From Cristatella mucedo (Eukaryota; Bryozoa; Phylactolaemata; Cristatellidae): 64,000 bases of DNA. Every line of letters begins with the position of its first letter. Within the stretch, counting starts at the first letter, position 1. A program made the position numbers and the translations under genes. Where the stretch lies: the NCBI GenBank assembly GCA_009760855.2, contig WPIO01000050.1, positions 1,242,001 to 1,306,000 of the forward strand. Direction: 5' to 3'. The notes under the pieces were generated by a model. The model was given only the letters and a program-made list of their open reading frames with translations, did no database searches and was not told where the DNA came from. Positions 41,519-50,714 of this stretch are shown one piece after another.

Positions 41519-42240
41519 AGATTATTTCTGCATTGACAATGAAACGATAACAGAATAATCATAAAATTACTAAGAGCCTGTAATATTATTGATAGCTTTA
41601 TTATCGGATCAAGTCTTACGTAGCCAAAATCGTGAAATTTTAGTACAGCATGAACAACCTTATTTTTTGAATTTCTACCTGGTTTGGAAAACTCTCCAAT
41701 CGTATTATTTCAGCCTATGCCAGCAAGTTACGTGTCTTGTTAAATCAGCTCAACAACGTCGTCTTCTGTATTTTTCGTAGCATAGATAGTAGCATCTCTC
41801 TAGACTGCGTTATCTAGCAAGTTTTGGTTCATCCCTCTCTTTACCATTTTTTAAGATAGTTGTTTGATGTCCGTAGTCTTGTAATCCAAGCTATAAACAC
41901 TATAAACGCTCGGTAATATTCATCTTGAATTTTTTCGATAAATTCGCGATTAATTCAATCGACAAATGTTATTTCTTTTCAGCTTCTTTCTTTTCTGTTT
42001 GTTTACGATACTTTATTTTGTCTTTGGATCGTGGAAAAATATCGTATCTCTTTTATAGGCCAGATGTGAGCAAATTCTTAATTGACATGGCGTGTTAGAA
42101 AACACGTCTTTGCAATTACACTTTGAAAGTATAAAATCAATTGACATTTAAACCATTAGGTCAAAAAAGTTGAGTAAAAACACCTAAACTGTATTAACTA
42201 TTAAATAAACAAAACTATATTTCGGGAAGCGCCACAAATA

Positions 42241-43075
42241 AATACCTAATAATAATAATAATAATGCATTGATATAGCGCCCTCACAGAACTCAATCTCT
42301 CTCTCTCTCTCTTTATCTCTCGCTCTTTACAATTTCTTCAAAGTAAACAAGATCGAGTGATTAATGGTAGCATGCTCAATTAAAAACAGGATTTACATGC
42401 TTAGGGCTGACATGCACAGGGTCACCATGCAAGTGTGGTTAGTAGCATTAGGCACAGTATTAGTAGGCATAAGCACATAAAGAACGAGTTATAGTGACCC
42501 ACTATATGCGGTGATAAATAGATGCGCTTTTAGCTTCTTTTTAAATGTGAACTAGTCAGGAGATGTCGTGACGCAATTCGGGAGTGAATTCCAGGCTTTG
42601 TGAGCATACGAACTAAAGGCATAGTCCCCGAAGGATTTTAGTTGTGTACGAGAAATACATTATATATATATATATATATATTTTTCATAACGTCCTCAGA
42701 AGCCTCATTTTCTTTACCGGCACTTGGCATTTGCTGATAAGGAAGCATTATCATGAGGTTCGTGCGAGCAGGAACAATGTTAACAAGAATAACATGGTTA
42801 TTTGGTCAAGAGTGTGGCTCTTGATGTGAATTCTTGCACATGAGCCATGAGAGAAAATTGGTGAGTGAAAAGTGCTTGAAAGTCGGCGCTTGAGGCATCA
42901 GAAAAGTTGTCAACGTAAATTTTAAAAGTTGTCCACAACGAGTAAAGATCGATTTGATTTTTTCTTGCACATAAAATCGAAAATGAGACCAGATAAATCT
43001 GAGATAAAAAAAAAAGTAGCTAGTACTTGAGAGCGATAGGCCACTTCCGCCATTAAAAGCTTGTTATTGGATGAG
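42241..43075 (-). mobile_element. LINE A' 3' end and endonuclease fragment
   Basis: (AAT)n tail at 42248-42266, degraded hairpin (TAGCGCCCTCACAGAACTCA with a CT expansion), 3' UTR to about 42650, a TA tract, then a part equivalent to the endonuclease region (TTGTCAACGTAAATTTTAAA, AGATCGATTTGATTTTTTCT). The RT core is deleted. Collinear with 53.99-54.88 kb. Confidence 0.82.
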
Positions 43076-43716
43076 CTCCAAACAATGTAAGGTAAACAGG
43101 CAGGTGTGGTTTCAGACTCGGAGTTGGAATTTGAGCTCTAGGCCTGGGAGCCGTCGGTGCACGTCCTGGCCGCAGTCGAACGGCTGAAACCATCTGCCTC
43201 TGTCAAATGGACTTGTCAGCGTTCGGGATGCAGACTCTATATGCTAACGTAGGGGTGCACTTCACCGCTACTGTGCTTTGCGCTACCGTCGGCACACTTG
43301 CGTTTACTGGCGCCGCATCTGGGAGCCGCCAGCCGTGCAAAAGGGTTCGGGCGTCACCGGCATTCGTCGCACGCCGGCCGAGACTAGCACCAGCACGATC
43401 GCCATGTTTGCAGCCTCGCTCTGACAGGACGTGCAAACCACAGGCCACAGGCTGAAACGATGCCGACACGTTGCCGACGGCATCATCGAGCTGCACTTTT
43501 CGAGCACAGCGCCTCCGGCACATCCGGCCGCTCGCTGTCTGCACGCCGGTGGCATCGTAGAAAAGAGCGGCAAAATGAATGCCATGACAGAATTATTTCA
43601 GGAAAGTAATGGATTCGTCAGAAATGCAATCTAGTCAGAATTAAATGCAATCTGGTTAACGCACGCTGGGTGTCACACTCGTACCTCGCAGCAAATCTCT
43701 CGAGGCGACGCGGGCA
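43076..43716. other. Px2 3' flank; unassigned open frames
   Basis: The block 43090-43190 matches 25.26-25.38 kb. A minus-strand frame 43304-43585 reads CTSCQSEAANMAIVLVLVSAGVRRMPVTPE. It resembles CASRRNSVATAAIVVALVSADARLMLAMPE in a plus-strand frame at about 14.55-14.64 kb. This may be a diverged repeat or a small shared exon; no function recognised. No canonical AATAAA was found for Px2. Confidence 0.35.
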
Positions 43717-45534
43717 TTAGCCGCTGGCCACGGCGGTAGCAGGCAGCAGCACACTCGACGCGTAGCCTCTGGTCGTGAGTACGAACCAGGCGCCGCAGAA
43801 GGCCTGGGCCCAGTCCGTCATGCTCGCCGCGAAGCGCAAGACGTGCGAGCGGGTGCTCGAGTACGGACAGCTGTCGAGCGGCGCCGTCGGCTGGCCCGTC
43901 GCCGTCGGGTCCTTTTCGGTGATGTTGAAGGTCAGGGAGAAGTCAGAAGTGAGGAAAATTAAGCTGTTATCCGGCGCATCTTTGCTGAACGAATACATTA
44001 CCGGCGTCGAGTTGGACGTGTAGTTGAACGGCACAGCCTTCCACTGCTTGGCCTGGTTGGCGATAGTTTGAAAGTAGGTGGGGTCATTCGCCACATCGGC
44101 ACTGTGGTCCCACTGAGCCATCACCCTGCCGTTGAAGTCGCGCACGACGCCGAGCGAGTGCATGCCCATGAGCGCCACGAACTGCTCGGCCGTCAAGCCG
44201 AGCTTGGTGGAAAACGCAAGCAACTGGTCAATGGCCCAGCGGCGGTCCGGGTACGCGATAATGGCGCTCGTGTACGGCGCCGTGTCGCAGTCCGTGCGAC
44301 CGAACAGGACCTGCAAGCTGCACACGCTCGTGTTCTGCGTGTTGAGCGCCGAGTTTTCCAGCGCCACGACGGCCGCGGCCTGCCACAGGTCGGCGTGCGT
44401 GAGAGTGCAGTCGGCGAACTGAGGCACCTGCAGGAGCTGACTTCGGAAGTTCGACAGGGCGGCGATGGTGATGTTGAGCCCGTTGTTTGACGGGTTGTTG
44501 ACGTTGATGCAGCCGCCACAGCTGTCGCCCGCACACGCGTGGAACGCCAGCCGCACGCTGCCGGCGATGAGGGGGCGGTACGACGCACCTAAGGCGTTGG
44601 CGGCGAGCGCGCTCCTGAGAAGGATGTCGAGCTGCTGCTTCAGCACGGTGACGTGCTGCTGCGACAGACGCCCGCTGCCCGTCGTGCTTTTACAGCCGCC
44701 GGTCAGCGAGGTGAAACCCGACGGATTGGTCAGCCCGGTCGTGGAGGCGGCCTTGGCCGGTCCGGTGGTGAGTGCAGCAGTGATCGGCCTGGTCGTGGAC
44801 ACAACAGTGCTCGGCCCGGTCGGGGATGGAGCCTTGGTTGGCCCGGTCGTGGTCGTGGACGCGGCCTTAGCCGTGGTCGTGGACGCTACTGTGGCCGGCC
44901 CGGTCGCGGACGGAGCCTTGGTCGGCCCGGTCGTGGTCGTGGACGCGGCCTTAGCCGTGGTCGTGGACGCTACTGTGGCCGGCCCGGTCGTGGACGGAGC
45001 CTTGGTCGGCCCGGTTGTGGTCGTGGACGCGGCCTTAGCCGTGGTCGTGGACGCTACTGTGGCCGGCCCGGTCTTGGACGGAGCCTTGGTCGGCCCGGTC
45101 GTGGTCGTGGTCGTGGACGCGGCCTTAGCCGTGGTCGTGGACGCTACTGTGGCCGGCCCGGTCGCGGACGGAACCTTGGTCGGCCCGGTCGTGGTCGTGG
45201 ACGCGGTCTTAGCCGTGGTCGTGGACGCTACTGTGGCCGGCCCGGTCGTAGACGGAGCCTTGGTCGGCCCGGTCGCAGTGGTGGACGCGGCCTTAGCCGT
45301 GGTCGTGGACGCAGTAGCGGCCGGCCCGGTCGTAGACGGAGCCTTGGTCGGCCCGGTCGTGGTCGTGGACGCGGCCTTAGCCGTGGTCGTGGACGCTACT
45401 GTGGCCGGCCTGGTCGTGGACGGAGCCTTGGTTGGCCTGGCGGCGGCGGAGGCGGCTGGCCCCGTGCAGAGTGCCAACGCCAAAGCCAGAGCAGCCGCGG
45501 CAGCCACCCCGGCGTTATGTCGAACGGCGGCCAT
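43717..45534 (-). CDS. Px2, secreted heme peroxidase with mucin-like stalk
   Basis: 605 residues, single exon. A hydrophobic signal peptide spans residues 1 to about 30. A Thr/Pro/Ala/Lys-rich stalk spans about 33-270, made mostly of seven ~28-residue repeats (TTTAKAAS, GPTKAPS, TTGPATVAS) rich in potential O-glycosylation sites. The peroxidase domain spans about 275-605. Key residues: distal Arg328, Phe331, His332 in RLAFHAC; proximal His459 in ALMGMHSLG; Trp475; Asp531 in LTSDFSL. This is the same mixed pocket as Px1, with which the domain aligns along its whole length. Probably cell-surface or mucus-associated; substrate unknown. ATG supported by signal peptide and shared 5' UTR. Confidence 0.93.
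   Translation of the reverse strand: MAAVRHNAGVAAAAALALALALCTGPAASAAARPTKAPSTTRPATVASTTTAKAASTTTTGPTKAPSTTGPAATASTTTAKAASTTATGPTKAPSTTGPATVASTTTAKTASTTTTGPTKVPSATGPATVASTTTAKAASTTTTTTGPTKAPSKTGPATVASTTTAKAASTTTTGPTKAPSTTGPATVASTTTAKAASTTTTGPTKAPSATGPATVASTTTAKAASTTTTGPTKAPSPTGPSTVVSTTRPITAALTTGPAKAASTTGLTNPSGFTSLTGGCKSTTGSGRLSQQHVTVLKQQLDILLRSALAANALGASYRPLIAGSVRLAFHACAGDSCGGCINVNNPSNNGLNITIAALSNFRSQLLQVPQFADCTLTHADLWQAAAVVALENSALNTQNTSVCSLQVLFGRTDCDTAPYTSAIIAYPDRRWAIDQLLAFSTKLGLTAEQFVALMGMHSLGVVRDFNGRVMAQWDHSADVANDPTYFQTIANQAKQWKAVPFNYTSNSTPVMYSFSKDAPDNSLIFLTSDFSLTFNITEKDPTATGQPTAPLDSCPYSSTRSHVLRFAASMTDWAQAFCGAWFVLTTRGYASSVLLPATAVASG
44797..45438 (-). repeat. 84 bp coding minisatellite of Px2
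   Basis: Seven units of 84 bp (one lengthened by 6 bp) plus partial ends encode the stalk. All length changes are multiples of three, so the frame is held. Units are very similar in DNA, indicating recent homogenisation and probable copy-number variation between individuals. Antisense Gly/Arg- and Val-rich frames are artefacts. Confidence 0.93.
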
Positions 45535-45599
45535 TAGGACGGTCGGTGGCGCCGGCGATGAGTGCGACCAAGACAGCAGGCAGCACCTTGAATGCCGCT

Positions 45600-46141
45600 C
45601 GGCTGCAGCCGACGGCAGTTTATGTAGCCAACCGCGGGTGCAAAGCGGCTGACGTCAGCTCTGCCCTCTGGCGCAGCCCCTACTACGCCCGAGAGCTCTG
45701 CCGCGACTGAAGCGTTGACCATTGACGCCAAAGACTTTATTCGCTTTCATCGTCTCGCGCTTCCCTTCAACCTGGAGCGAATGCTACCACCGCCGCCGTG
45801 GGCCACTTATCAAGTCACGTAGCTGTGCACGTCGGCTTAGGCGCAGCCGCTTAGCACTCCAACACAATCTGCGACCATTGATGCAGTGCACCAGAGTCTT
45901 TGTTCGCTTTCAGCTTCGCCAGCCCCGGACCTTGATCTGACGTCAGCACGCCCGGCCGGCTCCGAAAAGTGCAAGTGACGTGACTCGCGGCTGCTGGAGG
46001 CGCGGACGTGGAGCGATGCACGAAGCAAGCAAGCTAGCGCCTCGTCCTGCTGGCGAATCGTTTATCGCAGGCAGAAACGAAGCCACGGTTGCCGGCAGCA
46101 TGCCTCACAATTCCCAATCAGCTGTGCTACACGCGAGGTAA
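45600..46141 (-). promoter_or_regulatory. Px2 promoter with TATA-like box and two CREs
   Basis: In the Px2 direction: CRE TGACGTCA at 45938-45945, a second at 45650-45657, then GGCTACATAA (TATA-like) at 45621-45630, about 90 bp before the ATG. Two diverged ~170 bp units (sharing GGCGCAGCC, GCGACCATTGATGCA and CTTTRTTCGCTTTC-type blocks) make the module internally duplicated. CREs suggest CREB/ATF-type control; this is motif evidence only. Confidence 0.65.
46016..46141 (+). CDS. Small ORF conserved in peroxidase promoter modules
   Basis: 41 codons opening MHEASKLAPRPAGESFIAGR and ending at a TAA exactly at the junction with the Px4 pseudogene. It shares the APRPAGExxIxGR core and ATG position with ORFs at 22376 and 30188. 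It runs divergently from Px2. Coding status unproven. Confidence 0.3.
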   Translation: MHEASKLAPRPAGESFIAGRNEATVAGSMPHNSQSAVLHAR

Positions 46142-46502
46142 TATTTCTGACGGCGACGCAGCCGCTGTAGCCGTCGCCGGCACAGGTGCGGCTGGCTTTT
46201 GGTGCGCGCGCCGGCCGTGAGCTGGCGGAACTCGATGCCAAACGCGTCCTCTTGGCCGAACTGCTCAAACTGGAGGTCGAGCAGTCACAGCAGCACGGCG
46301 CAGCGCTGCTGTGACAGACGCCAGCCGCCAGTCGTGCTGCGGCAGCCGCTGGTAAGAGAGTTGAACGCCAACGGTGGCTGGTCGGCGGCCCTGCCCGAGC
46401 TCGACCGGCATGGCCCAGCCCGGGCCAGCCTCAGCACGAGAGCTCAAACTCGGCAGAGGCGACCGCAGAGGCCGCTGGGCGGTGTCGAGCCGCGGCAGCC
46501 AT
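46142..46502 (-). pseudogene. Px4 pseudogene, N-terminal half of a peroxidase
   Basis: Starts MAAAARHRPAASAVASAEFE at 46502. In broken frames it then carries the equivalents of SLTGGC, GRLSQQ and the CAGDSCGGCINVNN block (here CAGDGYSGCVAVRN). The distal His is lost (SRTCAG replaces FHACAG). Several stops and frameshifts. It ends where the Px2 promoter module begins, so it stands head-to-tail upstream of Px2. Confidence 0.78.
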
Positions 46503-47335
46503 TAGAATCGTCTTAGTCGTCCGATTCGGATCGTCAGCTCTCGTAGGGGCAGACAAACTCCGAGGTAATATCGATGTCCATCGATCGTACGCTGCGCGTC
46601 TTCCTACGGCCAAAAGCAGTTTTATTACTAACATTCGATGCAACTTATCTGGGCTTCTGCTGTCGATAATTCCCCCACTGACTTTGTGCCATGCATTGAT
46701 CGTAGTTTTTTCCAGATAAAACACTTCCAATTCAGAATAACAAGACTTTACGGAAATGTTTATGCTGTTGCACAATACCATCAATGCTATACCGCTTTCG
46801 AAAATTCTTGCAGCTTGGCAACAGCTCCGCGCCAGCACCTGTACGTTTCATAATTGTAAGCCTTCTCATAGCAGTTATCTTGGTAGTTTGTTTTCGCGAG
46901 CTCCATCAAGTATGCTCAGCTTATAGAAAATTGCGGTCTTTGTTTCACTAGTGAGCGCCAAAATTCTGTGCAGGGCACCCCAGTGTTCGAGGAGCTGCAT
47001 CTCTCAGGTTCATTGCAACAAAGCAAGAGCTTGCGCTGGGCGAATGTAAATAGGGTGTCTTGCGATTGCAGTCGTCAAAGGACGTTCGTAGTTTGTGCCT
47101 CTCGGAAACATTTTTTTATGGCAAACTCAGCTCTTCGACATACATTTTAGTCATCTCTTTTGCCAATCGATATCTAGCCTTATAAGACCACATTGGCTTT
47201 TTTGTTTCTCATGAACTATTTCTTTCATTTAAAGTGTTTTTTAACGTTTAGTTTCGGATATGTTTGATAATCACCTAAAAATCAAAGCTGATTGCTCAGT
47301 GTTCAACAAAGCTTATGTAGCATTACAAGAAACAG
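46503..47335. other. Intergenic, nothing recognised
   Basis: Mostly AT-moderate unique sequence. Frames at 46431-46838 (-) and 46968-47150 (+) show no domain. Confidence 0.45.
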
Positions 47336-47992
47336 CATGTGCGATCAGGCGATTGCAGCTGGTGCAAAACTCTGCAGCTAGGCTTGTCTGTCGTGAGCGT
47401 TGCAGTTGCCACATTACTCCACTTCTCGCCGACCTGCACTGGCTACCAGTCAAGCAACGGATTGAATTCAAGGTTGTGTTGCTCACTTTTAGGTCCCTTC
47501 ATTCTATGGCTCCAGCCTATCTCTCCGATATCCTACCCCATCAGGCCAAGCATCGTACCACCCGCTTTTCGTAATCCAACAGTCTAGAAATACCTCATAC
47601 AAACCTTAAATCCTTTGGAGACCGTGCATTTAGTTCGTATGCTCCCAAAGCCTGGAACTCCCTCCCGACCTGCGTCAGAACATCCCCTGACCTGACCACA
47701 TTTAGAAGGAACTCAAAAACACACCTATTTAGGACAGCATTTAGTGGGTCCCTGCGATTCGTCCTTGATGTGCTTCTGCGTGCTGACACTGTGCATGCTG
47801 CCACTAACCACATTTGCTTGCTGACCCTGTGCGTGTCACCCCTAAACATATTATTCAATTTGTTTGTTTTTTCAAGCATGATTTTACTTACCATTCAATC
47901 GCATTCCATTTGCAGCAAATATAAATCGCCTAGAAAGAGATTAAGTTCTCTGAGGAGCTTTATCAAGTGCATTATTTTCATTATTATTATTA
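47336..47992 (+). mobile_element. LINE A 3' end
   Basis: From CAIRRLQLVQNSAARLVCRE through HWLPVKQRIEFKVVLLTFRS and AWNSLPTCVRTSPDLTTF to the 3' UTR, a slightly shortened hairpin and an ATT-rich tail. One stop near 47572 and few other lesions; 5'-truncated at a point close to the copy at 2029. Confidence 0.92.
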
Positions 47993-48062
47993 TAAATAGC
48001 AGATGTGTAGCCCTTATAGAGCGCCATTCCAAATCCATAGCGTAGAGCATTTTATTTTGTCA

Positions 48063-48342
48063 GCTACGTACCGAGGGTTAACAGGTGCCCGGCGGGAGCC
48101 CTAGAGCACAGGAACTCTCCTCGCTAGACGCCTACTATTATCAATAATAAGCATAAATTTTTGTAGCCGCCTCCGAGAACTTACTCTGTTTTTAGGGAAC
48201 TTTACATATGCTGAAAGGGAAATATAACTGAACGGTTAGTATTAGAATTTTCAATAGCAACAAGCAGTACGTGGTTAGAGGTTTTCCATGCACAGGGTTA
48301 GCATGCAAATATGCAAATTTGGTTAGTGGCAGCATATGCATA
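48063..48342 (-). mobile_element. LINE A' 3' end with duplicated flank
   Basis: 48063-48133 is the flank shared with 32.28-32.35 kb. 48134-48342 is a reversed, diverged A' end (GTAGCCGCCTCCGAGAACTT hairpin remnant; GGTTAGAGGTTTTCCATGCA; GTTAGTGGCAGCATATGCAT). A short TA tract follows. Confidence 0.75.
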
Positions 48343-48875
48343 TATATATATATATATTTCATTTGTATAGCGCCCTAAGAGGATGTAATCTCTGTTCAAG
48401 CACTTCTCATATGAGCCATATAGCTTCACATATAGCCAGCATATGAACACTCAACCAATAGGGCTTCGCGAGAGAACGACCTATTGCCGTCGATTGGCTG
48501 CAAGCTCTGGGTCCGAATAAAAATTTTTAGATGATCTAAGGACATCATTTGTATAGGACAGAAGAGCGTTAATGGCGATCACCACCTCTTACAGTACGCA
48601 ATCAAGGATCGCCCACTGCAGTCGAACTCGAACCCACGAGGCCTGGATCGTGAAGAACGAGCACGGTAACTCCTGGGCGAAGGCCCCTGGGGGGGAGGCG
48701 TCCTTATTTAGAAAGCCGCATTTGCTGCTGCTGCGGCAAATAGATCCCGCGTAGTATGCACCTGAATGATTTATACAAGCCGGTAGACGCTGGGTACTTG
48801 TAATGTAATTCATTTGTATAGCGCCCTAAGAGAACTAAATATCTATTCATATACCACAGGCTAATGCACACTATC
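48343..48875. other. Short LINE-like tails and a SINE relic
   Basis: Two TTTGTATAGCGCCCTAAGAG motifs (about 48360 and 48811) look like reversed tails of another LINE or SINE family. A degraded reversed SINE lies at about 48530-48660 (ATTTGTATAGGACAGAAGAG, GGCGATCACCACC, GAACTCGAACCC). No gene seen. Confidence 0.5.
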
Positions 48876-49415
48876 GGTTTGAGCACGTGTCACCTCTGCT
48901 GGAAGAGCTAGGATGGTTGCCGGTTTAGCAAAGGATACAGAGCAAAGTTCTTACGCTGACCCACAAGGCCCGCCACGGCTTGGCTCCTTCGTACCTAGCT
49001 GAACTGCTGCATCAGTTTCAGCCTGTTCGCGCCCTCAGGTCCTGTGTGTACAATAAATTAGCTGTCCCATTCCTCCGCTTAAAGACAGTTGGCGACAGGA
49101 GCTTTGGCTCTGCAGGCCCTAGACTGTGGAACTCGCTTCCACAATTCTTACGTAACGACATCTACTCTCCAACTGCCGACTATGGCACATCTTTTTCAGC
49201 GGTCCTGAAATGCTACTTCTATGCTACTCACTACCTCAACTGCTCTCCTAACTCTGCTATGCTTCCCACTTTCTCTTTGTTTCGTGAGACGAAGTCTGTT
49301 GGGTACCGAATGCGTACCGAAAGCCGCTTAGGCTGGAGTGCGCTATACAAAACTCTCCTGCGTAACACCCACATGTCTTTATGACTTTGTGGAGTTACTG
49401 AAGGAGATACATTAC
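48876..49415 (+). mobile_element. LINE B 3' half
   Basis: From GGTTTGAGCACGTGTCACCT through MAPSYLAELLHQFQPVRALR, LAVPFLRLKTVGDRSFGSAG and LWNSLPQFLRND to the 3' UTR and GGAGATACATTACAT. A 134-codon open frame remains (48980-49384). Confidence 0.92.
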
Positions 49416-49479
49416 ATATCTCCGCCAGACCTTGGTCGGGGCGAGCACCTTAACTACTAGGCCAAGCGGTACGTCACGC

Positions 49480-50455
49480 AGTGTCAGAACGCATGAGCAC
49501 GCAAACAGTAAATCACTTGGATCCACTAAATGCTGTGATAAATGGATGCTTTTAGCTTCTTTTAAATGCTGTCAAGGTAGGGAATGTCATGACGCCAGTC
49601 GGATAAGAGCTCGAGGCATTGGGACCATATGATTTAAGGATATGAAAAGATTTAAGGTGCGTACGGGTGCGGCTACACAATTAGATTCCAAAACGTGGAT
49701 GGTTCGAATGCTTGGCCTCTTGGGGGAGTAGATCTGATAGGTCGGCTTGAGCCAAGGAGTGAAGGGACCTAAACGCGATTGACAGAATCTTGAGGTCGGC
49801 GCGCTGGTTGACTGGAAGCCAGTGCAGCTCGGCGAGAATTGATGTCATGTAGCAAGTAAGACGCTCACGATAGACAAGCCTAGCTGACGAGTTTTGCACC
49901 AGCCGCAAGTACCTTGGTTGTACAGGCCGGTAACCATCAAGCTGTGAGTTACAGAAGTCAAGACGGGATATGTCACAAATGCATGTACCAATCGAGATGT
50001 AGTACTCCTTTTCTAAGCAAGCCCCAATTTTAGAAAGCTAAGTAGCTGCAAGTAGGCACACTTGACTGTGTAGCTCATATGGTCTTCGAATAATAAAACC
50101 ACTTTATACCTGGATGCCTATATTGTGTTCACGTTCAGCAAAAGATTAGCAGGCAGAGCTGATCTCGAGCCTCAGGTTTTCCTATTCCTATTAATATATA
50201 TATATAAATATATATATATTATATATATATATATATTTCCTATTTCCTATTTCAGAATCACCCTTGGTTTTGCCCGTAACTAGTTAGTTGGTTTAATCAT
50301 CATTCACTTTGAGAATTTTTGCTGACATCCATGTACGGATTTCATCGCATGTGCAGCACGAGAGTTTAGAAAATTCAACTTTCTAGAGAGCTTGGAGTGT
50401 TCAGTGCTAATGTACAACTGAGCGTCATCTGCATTGATGTGAAACCCTAGCCCTT
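49480..50455 (-). mobile_element. LINE A' fragment
   Basis: Reversed C-terminal region of the RT ORF (LVQNSSARLVYRERLTCYMT, ELHWLPVNQRADLKILSIAF) extending to the palm region near 50430. A TA tract (50187-50236) lies inside. The first ~300 bp, plus an A-box-like segment before it (49440-49475), are collinear with 39.85-40.2 kb. Confidence 0.82.
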
Positions 50456-50479
50456 CCTGTTTGCCACTGCATTTCCTGG

Positions 50480-50640
50480 GTCCTTCGGATTTGCCCTCTG
50501 TGTGCTCATGCCTGCGGACATTGTGCATACTACCACTAACCGTAATCATAAGTACACATCGTGCAAGTTATCTCTAACCATATTATGCTTTTGAAACCGT
50601 GCATGCTACTCCTAACAATGTAACGATTGCTCCCTTACCG
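50480..50640 (+). mobile_element. LINE A' 3' UTR fragment
   Basis: Forward copy of the 3' UTR blocks (GTGCTCATGCCTGCGGACAT, ACTACCACTAACCG, GTTATCTCTAACCATATTAT, GCATGCTACTCCTAAC). Hairpin and tail absent. Confidence 0.65.
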
Positions 50641-50714
50641 CACAGACAAAATGCCAAAAAAAGATTTTGCTGTCGGTTTGCAGCCTAAGGAAACTAGTGC
50701 ACAAGTCGCTCAAA

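Larger units (their letters stand above)
40210..42235 (-). mobile_element. hAT transposon, ZMYM1-like, copy 1 (internally deleted)
   Basis: Reversed, degraded DNA transposon collinear with copy 2 at 50.7-53.97 kb. Surviving transposase coding includes FVIKLVTQYKSHSKYTVNNY (40690-40881), typical of the DUF4371-type part of ZMYM1-like hAT proteins. About 1.4 kb, including the dimerisation domain kept in copy 2, is missing near 40245. A SINE (41329-41518) and a hairpin duplication (40613-40701) are specific to this copy. Terminal inverted repeats were not resolved. Confidence 0.7.

Noticed and set aside
44797-45438. CRISPR-like array
   Set aside because: The 84 bp units are contiguous, with no unique spacers, and are coding; this is a eukaryotic context.
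44465-45652. Long plus-strand frames (395 and 294 codons, Val- or Gly/Arg-rich) opposite Px2
   Set aside because: Antisense of a GC-rich gene and its 84 bp repeat; no domain. The minus-strand frame has the full peroxidase signature.
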